Assembly: GCA_001783715.1 (NCBI GenBank)
Contig: MFNF01000001.1
Span: 372,001 to 436,000, forward strand
Direction: 5' to 3'
DNA: 64,000 nucleotides
Source of the DNA: Candidatus Lambdaproteobacteria bacterium RIFOXYD2_FULL_56_26
GTDB taxonomy: Bacteria > SAR324 > XYD2-FULL-50-16
Shown: positions 56,841 to 64,000 of the stretch, piece by piece
Layout: each line of letters opens with the position of its first letter
Position numbering within the stretch: position 1 is the stretch's first letter
Position numbers and translations under genes: made by a program
Notes under the pieces: generated by a model
Database searches by the model: none
Seen by the model: the letters and a program-made list of their open reading frames with translations, nothing else
Told to the model about the DNA's origin: nothing

Positions 56841-57591
56841 TCGCCCCAAAGGAGGGGCCACGCCCCTCTTGGAACAGTTCTTTGAGTTTGTCCATTTCCA
56901 AAGTTTTCCCCAACTTTTCTGCATTAAAATACTCGTGCCGTGCCATAACTTTATATTTCTTTTTTGCCAGGGCTTTTAACGTCAAAAATAACGAATCATA
57001 TTGGATCTCTAGGTGTTTTTTAAGGGTTTTATACTCCTCAGCCTCTTGGCCCAAAAGCGTTTGCAACTGAACAACGATTCCGTCAAGGCTTCGCAGGCAT
57101 TCATAAAACCTGCACCAATCGTTTGAGGAAATTCCTCTGAACAATTTGTCAAATATAACACAGTCCTTTTCTTTGCGTTCCTCCAACCGTGCAATTTGGT
57201 CGCAACGCCCCATGAGCGTAAAGCGTGGGTTTTTGTCGTCACCATAGAAGAACCTGAGGTCAGCCATCAGGCGAGCCTCTATGGTTGTGCCCAAGTCGAG
57301 CAAGCGACGGACCTGGACCTCTTTTTGTTGCTCAAGCAATGCTGTTTGTTGGTGCTTCTGCGTATCGTACATAAAAAACAGAACCACAGCGGTAAACAAC
57401 GGTCCCAACAAGCCCCCGACATAACCGCCAAAACTTCCCCAATCTTCCTGTCGATCCGACAACTCTCCAAAAAAATTGCAGTCGTCAAATCCTAGGAATG
57501 TTGAAAAATTGCAGAAGTAAAGGACTAGGACTGGGCAACTGAGCACGGCCAGCAAGGCAACAACCTTTATCCATTTTTTAATGCTCTTCAT
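56674..57591 (-). CDS. Putative phage abortive-infection-like membrane protein, C-terminus runs into gcvPB
   Basis: A 305-aa open frame. The N-terminus has a membrane helix (about 9-29), then WGSFGGYVGGLLGPLFTAVVLFFMY (about 51-75) and a coiled segment KHQQTALLEQQKEVQVRR. This layout resembles the putAbiC-type 'putative phage abortive infection' proteins. About 250 residues look native; the last ~55 (after KELFQEG) are antisense gcvPB, GC-rich and unlike the rest. The region 56880-57590 is clearly more AT-rich than its surroundings, suggesting acquisition and loss of the native 3' end. ATG 57591 has TGAGGAA upstream, 4 bp after the M18 gene. Confidence 0.55.
   Translation of the reverse strand: MKSIKKWIKVVALLAVLSCPVLVLYFCNFSTFLGFDDCNFFGELSDRQEDWGSFGGYVGGLLGPLFTAVVLFFMYDTQKHQQTALLEQQKEVQVRRLLDLGTTIEARLMADLRFFYGDDKNPRFTLMGRCDQIARLEERKEKDCVIFDKLFRGISSNDWCRFYECLRSLDGIVVQLQTLLGQEAEEYKTLKKHLEIQYDSLFLTLKALAKKKYKVMARHEYFNAEKLGKTLEMDKLKELFQEGRGPSFGAINLGRSRSAYGPLLLRPPDPLGSSWGRRPRSRGPARPARSRYRQTGPRFPCFRSQ
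56852..56868. terminator. Hairpin after gcvPB
   Basis: GAGGGGC-CAC-GCCCCTC is a perfect 7-bp stem with a 3-nt loop, 11 bp after the gcvPB stop. It lies inside the antisense Abi-like reading frame. No T-tract follows. Confidence 0.5.
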
Positions 57592-57595
57592 TTCC

Positions 57596-58852
57596 TCACT
57601 CCCCCAGCCAAGCCTGCATCAGTTCCACCAGATAACCCAAGTCCTTGACCGCCACCGTCTCCCGGGCACTGTGCATGGCCCAGTTGGGTACGCCGATGTC
57701 CAGACCCCGGACCCCGATCCGTCTGGCGGTCAAAGGCCCGATGGTCGAGCCACAACGGAGATCGGCCCGGATAGCAAAGTGCTGGAAGGGAATCTTTTTG
57801 TCCTTACACAGGCTTTGGAATCGGCCTGAAGACTCGGCATCGGTGATGTAACTTTGCCCGGCATTGGTTTTGATCACCAGCCCGCCGCCCAAAACCGGGG
57901 CGTGTCGTTCGTCGTGCATCTCCGCATAGTTGGGGTGCAGGCCGTGGGCATTGTCGGCAGAGAGAAAATGGCTGGCCGCCATGGCCCGGCCTCGGTCTTC
58001 GGGCTGGGGCAAAAGCCGCTCCAAGACGGACTCCAAAAAGTTACCCGCCGCCCCTGTAAAGCTACCGCTGCCCACTTCCTCATGGTCGTTGAGCACCATC
58101 ATAGCGCTGGGGCCAGGGCGGTGGGCGGAGATCGCCTGGACCGCCGCAAAACAACTGACCAGATTGTCCAGCCTCGCCCCGGTGATCATCTCCTTGTTAA
58201 TCCCCATCAGCCGGGGACCTTCAACGGGATAAAAAAACAGGTCAAAGTCCAGGACCTCTTTGGCCCCTTTGATCTTTTTTGCCAGCAATGCCTTTAAATC
58301 CCCCTTGTCCGCACCTGCCAGACCCAAGACCGGAGTCAGTTCCTTTTGGGGGTTGATCTTCCAGCCGTCGTTGGCCTCCCGGCGAAGGTGAATGGCCAAG
58401 TTGGGGATGATACCTACCGGCTCTTTGAGGTCCAGCAACTGGGTTTGGGTCGCTCCCTTGCGGTCAAGGTAACAAACCTTCCCGGCAATGCTCAAGTCTC
58501 GGTCAAACCAAGTGGCCAGCAACACCCCGCCGTAAACCTCAACCCCCAGCGCCCAATGGCCCTTTTTGTCTTCATCCCCTCGGGGTTTGACCTTGAGGCC
58601 GGGGCTGTCGGTATGGGCCCCCAAAAATCGAAAACCTCCTTTGCCCAGATCTGAGCCCAGCACAAAGGCGATCAGGCTAGAGTCGTTTCGGGTCACCCAG
58701 TACTTCCCCCCCTTTTTTGGGTTCCAGGACTCTGCCTCTTGCAGCTCCACAAACCCCGCCTCCTTCAGCCTCCCTATGGCGGCGGCAGTGGCGTGGAAAG
58801 GGGTGGGGGACTCGTTCAAAAAGGCCATCAGGCCTTGGGCAGGTTGGTTCAT
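57596..58852 (-). CDS. apeB: M18 family aminopeptidase
   Basis: A 418-aa dizinc aminopeptidase. The metal and catalytic residues are visible: His80-Thr-Asp82 in GAHTDSPGLK, Asp in GARLDNLVS, Glu-Glu in NDHEEVGSG, Asp in SADNAHGLHPNY, and the C-terminal His in VPNWAMHSARE. Family members cut N-terminal acidic or other residues from cytoplasmic peptides. ATG 58852 overlaps the stop of the spermidine-synthase-like gene (ATGA). Confidence 0.92.
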   Translation of the reverse strand: MNQPAQGLMAFLNESPTPFHATAAAIGRLKEAGFVELQEAESWNPKKGGKYWVTRNDSSLIAFVLGSDLGKGGFRFLGAHTDSPGLKVKPRGDEDKKGHWALGVEVYGGVLLATWFDRDLSIAGKVCYLDRKGATQTQLLDLKEPVGIIPNLAIHLRREANDGWKINPQKELTPVLGLAGADKGDLKALLAKKIKGAKEVLDFDLFFYPVEGPRLMGINKEMITGARLDNLVSCFAAVQAISAHRPGPSAMMVLNDHEEVGSGSFTGAAGNFLESVLERLLPQPEDRGRAMAASHFLSADNAHGLHPNYAEMHDERHAPVLGGGLVIKTNAGQSYITDAESSGRFQSLCKDKKIPFQHFAIRADLRCGSTIGPLTARRIGVRGLDIGVPNWAMHSARETVAVKDLGYLVELMQAWLGE

Positions 58853-59712
58853 TTGATAAAAGGGTCAGGTTGGATCCGGTCCGCCCACAGGGGCAAACTG
58901 ATCTGGAGTTGAGTTTCCAGTTCCTTGGACCGAGCCAGAAACTGTTTGCGGGCCACCATCCCGTTTGGGGCGGCAAAGGAAAAAAGAATTTTGTTGGTCC
59001 GGTCGGGGATGGGCAGGCTCATCACTTGGTGGGCAAAGGTCTCGCTCAGGTAACAGTGGTTGATCTGGTACAGCCCCCTGGGCTCACTCCAATAGTTGAT
59101 GGCCACAATCCCTTGGGCACCTAAAATGGCCTTGATCCGCCGGAAAAAGGGGTAACCTTGGACCGAATCGGCAGTGCCCTCTTTGGAGAAGGCATCTACA
59201 AAAATAAAGTCATAAGCCACCCCTTGGACCTTGGCCAAAAAGTCCTTGCAGTCGGCAATCAACAGGTGCAACCGGGGGTCTTTGGGCAGGGAAAAAAACT
59301 TTTGGGCCAATTCGACCACCAGGGGCCTCAGCTCCACCACGTCCACCCGGCAGTGGGGCAGGGTCGAAAGCAAAAATTTAGGGATCGAACCGCCCCCTAG
59401 GCCGATGCACAAGACCCGCTTAGGAAGCTCGGTAGCCAAGGCCAAACCGGCGACCATCGCTTTGGTGTATTCCAAGGTCAGCTGGTGGGGCCTCTGGACC
59501 GACATGGCGCTTTGTTTTTCTGGCCGACCAAAGTGCAGGCTACGGACCCCTTTGTGCTCGACCACCTCTACCTCCCCCCAAGGATCGGTCCCTTCAAACA
59601 GCAGGCGACCGCCGAACCTGCGTTCGGTCCAGTGGTGGATCAATTGTTCCAAACCAGATTGCATCCCTTGCCTGTCAAAAGGTTGTAGGCTAGACTTCGT
59701 CAGACTAAACAT
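58849..59712 (-). CDS. Spermidine synthase-like (class I SAM-fold) protein
   Basis: A 287-aa protein with the aminopropyltransferase/methyltransferase core: VLCIGLGGGSIPKFLL (SAM-loop), VDVVELRPLVVELA with acidic beta2 end, HLLIADCKDFL and YDFIFVDAFSKEG. The DAFS motif replaces the DSSDP of true spermidine synthases, so polyamine synthesis is uncertain. I took ATG 59712; ATG 59664 is a shorter option. The longer frame to 59958 overlaps the divergent thioesterase gene and is rejected. Confidence 0.75.
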   Translation of the reverse strand: MFSLTKSSLQPFDRQGMQSGLEQLIHHWTERRFGGRLLFEGTDPWGEVEVVEHKGVRSLHFGRPEKQSAMSVQRPHQLTLEYTKAMVAGLALATELPKRVLCIGLGGGSIPKFLLSTLPHCRVDVVELRPLVVELAQKFFSLPKDPRLHLLIADCKDFLAKVQGVAYDFIFVDAFSKEGTADSVQGYPFFRRIKAILGAQGIVAINYWSEPRGLYQINHCYLSETFAHQVMSLPIPDRTNKILFSFAAPNGMVARKQFLARSKELETQLQISLPLWADRIQPDPFIK

Positions 59713-59730
59713 CTTCTTTGGATTTGACAA

Positions 59731-60153
59731 ATGGCCAATCAAGCTTTGGAAAACTTCCCCTACCGGTTGGAATTTTTGGTCCGAGATTATGAACTGGACC
59801 TTTTGGGAATGGTCAACAACGGGGTGTACCAGGGTTACTTGGAACATGCCCGGCATGAGTACCTTAAAACCATCGGCCTCGACTTCGCCGGGATGTTTGC
59901 CCAAGGGTACCGTCTGGTCGTGGTTCGGGCCGAGTTGGACTACAAACAGACCCTCCATTCAGGGGACCGGTTTTTTGTGGCGGTCTCTATGAGTCGGGAG
60001 GGCAAGGTTCGGTTTCGGTTCGACCAAGCCATCTTCCGGGCAGACGGGGCTTTGGTTTTGGAAGCCAAGGTCTTTGGCACCTGCCTCAAACCTTCGGGCC
60101 GCCCTTGTTTTCCTCCCGGTTGGGAATCTTATTTCTCCACTCCAACGGTCTGA
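59731..60153 (+). CDS. Acyl-CoA thioesterase, hot-dog fold (YbgC/FadM-like)
   Basis: A 140-aa 4-hydroxybenzoyl-CoA-thioesterase-type protein. VRDYELDLLGMVNNGVYQGYLEHARHEYL (about 17-45) contains the helix and catalytic Asp region (the usual 'YxD..GxvyxxxYl.yle.aR'; here the acid is in DYELD). RAELDYKQTLHSGD is the second family block. Substrate unknown. It starts 18 bp from the divergent spermidine-synthase-like gene. Confidence 0.85.
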   Translation: MANQALENFPYRLEFLVRDYELDLLGMVNNGVYQGYLEHARHEYLKTIGLDFAGMFAQGYRLVVVRAELDYKQTLHSGDRFFVAVSMSREGKVRFRFDQAIFRADGALVLEAKVFGTCLKPSGRPCFPPGWESYFSTPTV

Positions 60154-60157
60154 CCCT

Positions 60158-61585
60158 ATGGAACCTTTGCTCCTTGTTTCCAACCTACTGTTTCTCTTGC
60201 TGTCGGTTGCCCTGTTGGTCTGGCTGGCCCGGCTCAAGGGCCGGTTGGCGGTGGCTTTGTTGGCGGAAAATACCGCTTTAGAACTGAAGACCCAGCTTTT
60301 GGCCCAGGCCAAAGAGCTGGAAGCGAACCGGGAAGAGTACGTCAGCCTACATTCCCAAAGGGCGGCTGCCGATGCGGCCCTGACCGAAACCCGGAGCGCC
60401 CTGGAGAAGTCGGAAGGGCTGGTGGCGGCCCAGAAGGCCGAACTGGTCGGCCTGACCCAGGCCAAGGGGCTGCTGGAAAACCGGTTCACCCAATCCCAAA
60501 CCCGGCTGGACCAAGAGGAAAAGGCGGCCAGGGAGAAGCTGGAGTTGCTCGACAAGGCCAAGGTCCAGCTGTCCGAACAATTTGAAAATCTGGCCAACCG
60601 GATCTTTGAGAACAAGGGCAAACAACTCTCCGAGAAGCACCAGGAGGAACTCAAGGGCCTGTTTGTGCCAATGAAAGACCAGCTGCAGGAGTTCAAAAAG
60701 AAGGTCGAGGAAAACCACGAAACCGACCTCCGGGACCGGGTGGCCCTCAAGACCGAGCTCACCCAGCTCAAGGGGCTCAACCAGCAACTGGCCCAAGAGG
60801 CCAAAGCCTTGACCGAAGCCCTCAAGGGGGATTCCAAGACCCAAGGGGTGTGGGGGGAATTGGTGTTGGAACGAATCTTGGAGGAATCCGGGCTGACCAA
60901 AGGCCGGGAGTACGACCTCCAGGTCAGCTTTGCCAACGAAGCGGGGGGCCGATCCAGGCCGGATGCGGTGATCCACCTGCCTGAAGGCAAGGACCTCTTT
61001 GTGGATGCCAAGGTGTCCTTGAAGGCCTATGAACAGTACCACAACGGGGAGACCGAAGAGGCCAAGGCCCTGGCGCTCAAAGCCCACCTGCTTTCGATCC
61101 GCAACCACATCAAGGAGCTTTCCGCCCGAGACTATCCCGGCCTGGAAAAGGTCCAAACCCTGGACTTTGTGTTGATGTTCATCCCCTTGGAAGCCGCCTT
61201 CCTGGCCGCCCACCACGAAGACCCCGGCTTGTTCAAGGACGCTTACGAGGCCAACATCCTCCTGGCCAGTCCCTCGACTCTGTTGGTCACCTTAAGAACC
61301 GTCGGCCACCTCTGGCGGACCGAGCGGCAGAACCAAAATGCCAAGGAAATTGCCGAGGCCGCCGGGCGGATGATCGACAAGATCACCTTGGTTTATGAAG
61401 CGGTCAAAGAAGTGGGGGACCAGCTCAAAAAGGCCGCCAAGGCCCAGGAAGAGGCCCTCTCCAGAATCGAGGGCGGCAGGGGGAACCTGCTTTCCCAGGC
61501 CCAAAAGATCATGGCCCTGGGGGCGAACCCCAAAAAATCTCTACCTGAGCCCAAGGACAATGCCCCGGACCTGCAAGAGCAATAG
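60158..61585 (+). CDS. rmuC: DNA recombination protein RmuC homolog
   Basis: A 475-aa protein with an N-terminal membrane anchor (LLLVSNLLFLLLSVALLVWLA), a long coiled coil (about 35-235) and the RmuC nuclease-like domain (about 245-420). That domain has GVWGELVLERILEESGL, RPDAVIHLPEGKDLFVDAKVSLKAYEQY and FVLMFIPLEAAF. In E. coli RmuC limits inversions at short repeats. ATG 60158 follows the thioesterase stop by 4 bp. Confidence 0.92.
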   Translation: MEPLLLVSNLLFLLLSVALLVWLARLKGRLAVALLAENTALELKTQLLAQAKELEANREEYVSLHSQRAAADAALTETRSALEKSEGLVAAQKAELVGLTQAKGLLENRFTQSQTRLDQEEKAAREKLELLDKAKVQLSEQFENLANRIFENKGKQLSEKHQEELKGLFVPMKDQLQEFKKKVEENHETDLRDRVALKTELTQLKGLNQQLAQEAKALTEALKGDSKTQGVWGELVLERILEESGLTKGREYDLQVSFANEAGGRSRPDAVIHLPEGKDLFVDAKVSLKAYEQYHNGETEEAKALALKAHLLSIRNHIKELSARDYPGLEKVQTLDFVLMFIPLEAAFLAAHHEDPGLFKDAYEANILLASPSTLLVTLRTVGHLWRTERQNQNAKEIAEAAGRMIDKITLVYEAVKEVGDQLKKAAKAQEEALSRIEGGRGNLLSQAQKIMALGANPKKSLPEPKDNAPDLQEQ

Positions 61586-61635
61586 CTCCCTTTTGGCCTC
61601 GCCTTTTTTTTGATCTCTTGTTATTCTTAAAAACA

Positions 61636-61651
61636 GGGGGCAAAAACCCCC
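61636..61651 (+). repeat. Hairpin in the leader of the pseudo-receiver/PilZ gene
   Basis: GGGGG-CAAAAA-CCCCC forms a 5-bp GC stem with a 6-nt loop, ending one base before the AGAGG ribosome-binding site of the gene at 61661. It could modulate initiation or mark the end of rmuC transcripts. Confidence 0.35.
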
Positions 61652-61660
61652 AAGAGGTCT

Positions 61661-62422
61661 ATGGAATACCGAGAAGTCTTGATCCTCCATCCCCAAACTG
61701 CGGTTCGGGAACTGTTGGAGGCATTTTTACATTCCGAGTTTGAAGACCTTCTGGTGGTCGGCGCTACCACTGGAGCCGAGGCAGAGGCCCTGATTGAGGA
61801 ACAACGGTTCGACTTGATCCTCTGTGCCAGCCGTCTGGCCGACCAAGCCGGGGTCCAGTTGTATGTAACCGCCAAGAAGTCTCGGCTCAACTGCGCCACT
61901 CCCTTGGTGATGTTGGTGGACCCGGAGTCCAAGGACCAGACTTCCGTGTTGTACCAACACGGGATCGAACACATTCTGAACCTTCCCACCAACCCGGAAC
62001 TGTTGCAGCGAAAAGTGCGGCAACTGACCAACCCGAGGGACAAGCGCAAGGCCGCCCGGTACTCCCATCCGGGCATCATCGCTCGGGTGTACGGCAAGGG
62101 TTGCGACTGTCCAGGCGAGGTGATCAACCTCAGCGGCGGTTCGGTGTTGTGTGAGTTGCGCTGCAAGGGGCTGTTGTCGTTGTTGATGCAGGCTACCAGC
62201 CTGGACCTCCAGTTCCCTGCCGACCTGAAGGTCGAAAAGTTGTCCAAGTTGCCCTGTCGGCTTTCCCGACTTTGGGTGCTGGAATGGAACGACGAAGGAC
62301 ACCCAACGGTCCTTCGGGTTGCTTGGTCCTTCCAAAACCTGGAAGGGGCCCAAGCAAGGCACTTGGACCAAGCGTTGGGACAGATAGATTCGGTTTACCA
62401 GCCTAATGGTTTTTTAGGATAA
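61661..62422 (+). CDS. Degenerate receiver domain fused to PilZ domain
   Basis: A 253-aa protein. Residues 1-120 follow a receiver fold (VLILHPQTAVRELLEAFL...FDLILCAS...LVMLVD), but the phospho-acceptor position is Cys55, the acidic pair reads HP, and the conserved Lys is absent, so it should not be phosphorylated. Residues about 126-245 look like PilZ: RKAAR (Arg129, Arg133) gives RxxxR, while NLSGGS (156-161) is an imperfect (D/N)xSxxG. It is probably a c-di-GMP-responsive adaptor; binding is uncertain because of the second motif. Confidence 0.65.
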   Translation: MEYREVLILHPQTAVRELLEAFLHSEFEDLLVVGATTGAEAEALIEEQRFDLILCASRLADQAGVQLYVTAKKSRLNCATPLVMLVDPESKDQTSVLYQHGIEHILNLPTNPELLQRKVRQLTNPRDKRKAARYSHPGIIARVYGKGCDCPGEVINLSGGSVLCELRCKGLLSLLMQATSLDLQFPADLKVEKLSKLPCRLSRLWVLEWNDEGHPTVLRVAWSFQNLEGAQARHLDQALGQIDSVYQPNGFLG

Positions 62423-62447
62423 AACCCTCAACCTCACAACCAAGACG

Positions 62448-63467
62448 ATGAAAGTTGCAATTGCCGGTGCCACTGGCGCAGTAGGAACCGATTTGATCGA
62501 CCTTTTGGAACGGCTGCATTTCCCGGTCACCTCCCTCAAACTCCTGGCCTCCGAACGTTCGGTTGGCAAAAAACTGAGGTTCAAGGGAAAGGAGATCGCC
62601 GTTGAAGAGTTGACCCACAACAGCTTTGAAGGGATCGACTTGGCTTTTTTTTCCGCCGGTGCTTCTCGGTCCAAGGAATTTGGCCCCGCTGCGGTTAAAG
62701 CCGGGGCGGTGGTGATCGACAACAGTTCCGCCTTTCGGATGGATGAGGGGATTCCCTTGGTGGTCCCCGAGGTGAACGGGGAACATGCTTTTATGCACAA
62801 AGGGCTGATTGCCAACCCCAACTGCACCACGATCCAGATGGTGGTGGCGCTCAACCCGCTGCACCGCAAAAGCCCGATCAAAAGGATCGTGGTTTCCACC
62901 TACCAAGCGGTTTCGGGCACCGGTGCCATGGCCTTGGAAGAATTAAAAACCCAAGTCAAAGACTGGGCGGCGGGCAACGAGATGAAACATTCGATCTACC
63001 CCTACCCCATCGCCTTCAACGTGATCCCTCACGTGGATGTCTTCTTGGAGAACGGTTACACCAAAGAAGAGATGAAGATGGTCTTTGAGACTCGCAAGAT
63101 CATGAGTGCCCCGGACATCCAGGTTTCCGCAACCTGCGTCCGGGTGCCGGTCTTCCGGGCCCATTCGGAAGCGATCAACATCGAAACCGAATCCAAGATC
63201 ACCGCTGCCGAGGCCACCGAGCTCCTCAAAAAGGCTCCTGGGGTCAAGGTGATGGACGAGCGGGCTCCCGGTGGGTACCCCGTGCCCGCCGAGATTGCCG
63301 GGCGTTTTGAGACCTATGTAGGCCGGATCAGGGAAGACATCTCGGTGAAAAACGGACTGAGCCTTTGGGTGGTTGCCGACCAACTGTACAAAGGGGCGGC
63401 CTTGAACGCAGTGCAAATTGCTGAGCTGTTGCTCACCCGGCCCAAAAACCAAGGCGGGCTGGCCTAA
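62448..63467 (+). CDS. asd: Aspartate-semialdehyde dehydrogenase
   Basis: A 339-aa enzyme that reduces aspartyl phosphate to the semialdehyde for Lys/Thr/Met and cell-wall DAP. NADP loop GATGAVGTDLI (7-17), catalytic Cys126 in NPNCTTIQMV, QAVSGTGAMALEELK and the ESxIxxEE-like end are present. It is followed by a bidirectional terminator. Confidence 0.95.
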   Translation: MKVAIAGATGAVGTDLIDLLERLHFPVTSLKLLASERSVGKKLRFKGKEIAVEELTHNSFEGIDLAFFSAGASRSKEFGPAAVKAGAVVIDNSSAFRMDEGIPLVVPEVNGEHAFMHKGLIANPNCTTIQMVVALNPLHRKSPIKRIVVSTYQAVSGTGAMALEELKTQVKDWAAGNEMKHSIYPYPIAFNVIPHVDVFLENGYTKEEMKMVFETRKIMSAPDIQVSATCVRVPVFRAHSEAINIETESKITAAEATELLKKAPGVKVMDERAPGGYPVPAEIAGRFETYVGRIREDISVKNGLSLWVVADQLYKGAALNAVQIAELLLTRPKNQGGLA

Positions 63468-63529
63468 GCACCGGGAGACCTCCTGGGGTCGGCATTTTTT
63501 GCCTATCCTTAAGGGGAACCCAGAGTCCA

Positions 63530-63577
63530 AAAAAAAAAGCCCCAGACTGTCACGGATACAGCCTGGGGCTTTTTTTT
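63530..63577. terminator. Bidirectional rho-independent terminator between asd and cysK
   Basis: GCCCCAG-A-CTGT, loop CACGGAT, ACAG-C-CTGGGGC: 7 bp plus 4 bp with one A/C mismatch. An A-run on the left and eight T on the right make it work on both strands. It serves asd (+) and cysK (-). Confidence 0.92.
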
Positions 63578-63611
63578 GCCTACAGATTTTTGGCTTCAAA
63601 AGCGAGACCCT

Positions 63612-64000
63612 TTACCCTTCAAACAACGGGGTAGAAAGGTACCGTTCCCCAGTGTCGGGCAACACCACTACGATCCGCTTGCCCGCCGCTTCCGGCCGTT
63701 TGGCCAACTCCAGGGCGGCATAAATCGCCGCACCTGAGGAAATCCCGGCCAGAATCCCTTCCTTGGAAGCCAAAAGCCGACTGGTCTTGGCGGCATCGTC
63801 GTCGGAAACCTGGATCACTTCATCGATCACCTTGGTGTCCAGCACCTGGGGCACGAATCCAGCCCCGATCCCTTGGATCTTGTGCAGCCCCGGAGCGCCT
63901 CCAGAAAGAACCGGGGAGCTTTTGGGCTCCACGGCAATGATCTTGATCTGGGGAAGTTTTTCCTTCAACCAAGAACCCACTCCGGTCACCGTTCCACCGG
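63612..64000 (-). CDS. cysK: Cysteine synthase (O-acetylserine sulfhydrylase), 5' part outside window
   Basis: The C-terminal ~129 residues of a PLP beta-family enzyme that makes cysteine from O-acetylserine and sulfide. The frame is open to the window edge, and [13 protein letters not shown] at the edge is the PLP phosphate-binding loop region of Cys[28 protein letters not shown] and [17 protein letters not shown] complete the CysK C-terminus. CysM or CBS is less likely because of the [17 protein letters not shown]-type segment. Partial gene. Confidence 0.93.
   Translation of the reverse strand, partial: GGTVTGVGSWLKEKLPQIKIIAVEPKSSPVLSGGAPGLHKIQGIGAGFVPQVLDTKVIDEVIQVSDDDAAKTSRLLASKEGILAGISSGAAIYAALELAKRPEAAGKRIVVVLPDTGERYLSTPLFEG

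Noticed and set aside
59713-59958. An 82-residue N-terminal extension of the spermidine-synthase-like gene
   Set aside because: It is antisense to the thioesterase gene and does not look like protein; ATG 59712 or 59664 is a better start.

Overview
The window is a dense chromosomal segment of a GC-rich Gram-negative bacterium. It carries about 65 protein genes and one tRNA, with no insertion sequence, CRISPR array or rRNA. Lnt, several lipobox lipoproteins, an outer-membrane-like protein and a PEGA lipoprotein point to a two-membrane cell, and heme A synthase (CtaA) points to aerobic respiration. TTG starts and ATGA stop/start overlaps are frequent. The gene mix (split GcvPA/GcvPB, large WD40 and TPR proteins, TerB-like proteins, an M30-type peptidase, three c-di-GMP-related proteins) would fit a deltaproteobacteria-like or SAR324-like lineage. 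That placement is inference only; no marker here settles it.

Layout. 1-5.7 kb (+): 2-Cys peroxiredoxin (cut by the window edge), GT-B glycosyltransferase, REC/HD-GYP response regulator, lnt, selA. 5.7-8.9 kb (-): exported 14-repeat WD40 protein and a coupled small lipoprotein. 9.3-17 kb (+): unknown 583-aa protein, ilvD, ptsI, CoA-binding protein, a tandem chorismate-mutase-fold protein, two 'rSAM/selenodomain-associated' transferases, tRNA-Ala(GGC). 17-22.5 kb: TerB-like and CPBP proteins (-), ctaA and two unknown genes (+), AEC transporter (-). 22.8-30.8 kb: gltA (+), TPR protein and serine hydrolase (-), an orphan pair of oligopeptide ABC ATPases, two small exported proteins and a PilZ protein (+). 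30.8-43 kb (-): scpA-yceD-rpmF-plsX-fabD-fabG-acpP-fabF-yggS, then a unit with its own consensus promoter (M30 lipoprotein peptidase, outer-membrane-like protein, asnS, phosphoesterase, nupC). 43-51 kb (+): gltB-gltD-hemB and a PEGA lipoprotein. 51-52.4 kb (-): short larC and a second TerB-like gene. 52.4-56.8 kb (+): gcvT-gcvH-gcvPA-gcvPB. 56.7-59.7 kb (-): spermidine-synthase-like gene, M18 aminopeptidase, and a low-GC membrane protein resembling phage abortive-infection proteins. 59.7-63.5 kb (+): thioesterase, rmuC, pseudo-receiver/PilZ protein, asd. The end holds the 3' part of cysK (-).

Most of the window is housekeeping: amino-acid synthesis (ilvD, gltBD, asd, cysK), the glycine cleavage system, fatty-acid synthesis, heme synthesis (hemB, ctaA), citrate synthase and lipoprotein acylation. 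The points that stand out are these: (a) a selenium theme, selA plus the paired transferases; (b) a fused chorismate-mutase pair in which one composite active site seems to have survived; (c) an Abi-like gene whose reading frame runs antisense into gcvPB; (d) a perfect-consensus promoter with a perfect inverted repeat in front of the M30 peptidase; (e) a sigma-54-type promoter ahead of an unknown gene; (f) an exported double-propeller WD40 protein coupled to a lipoprotein. No wholly new multi-gene system could be demonstrated from sequence alone.
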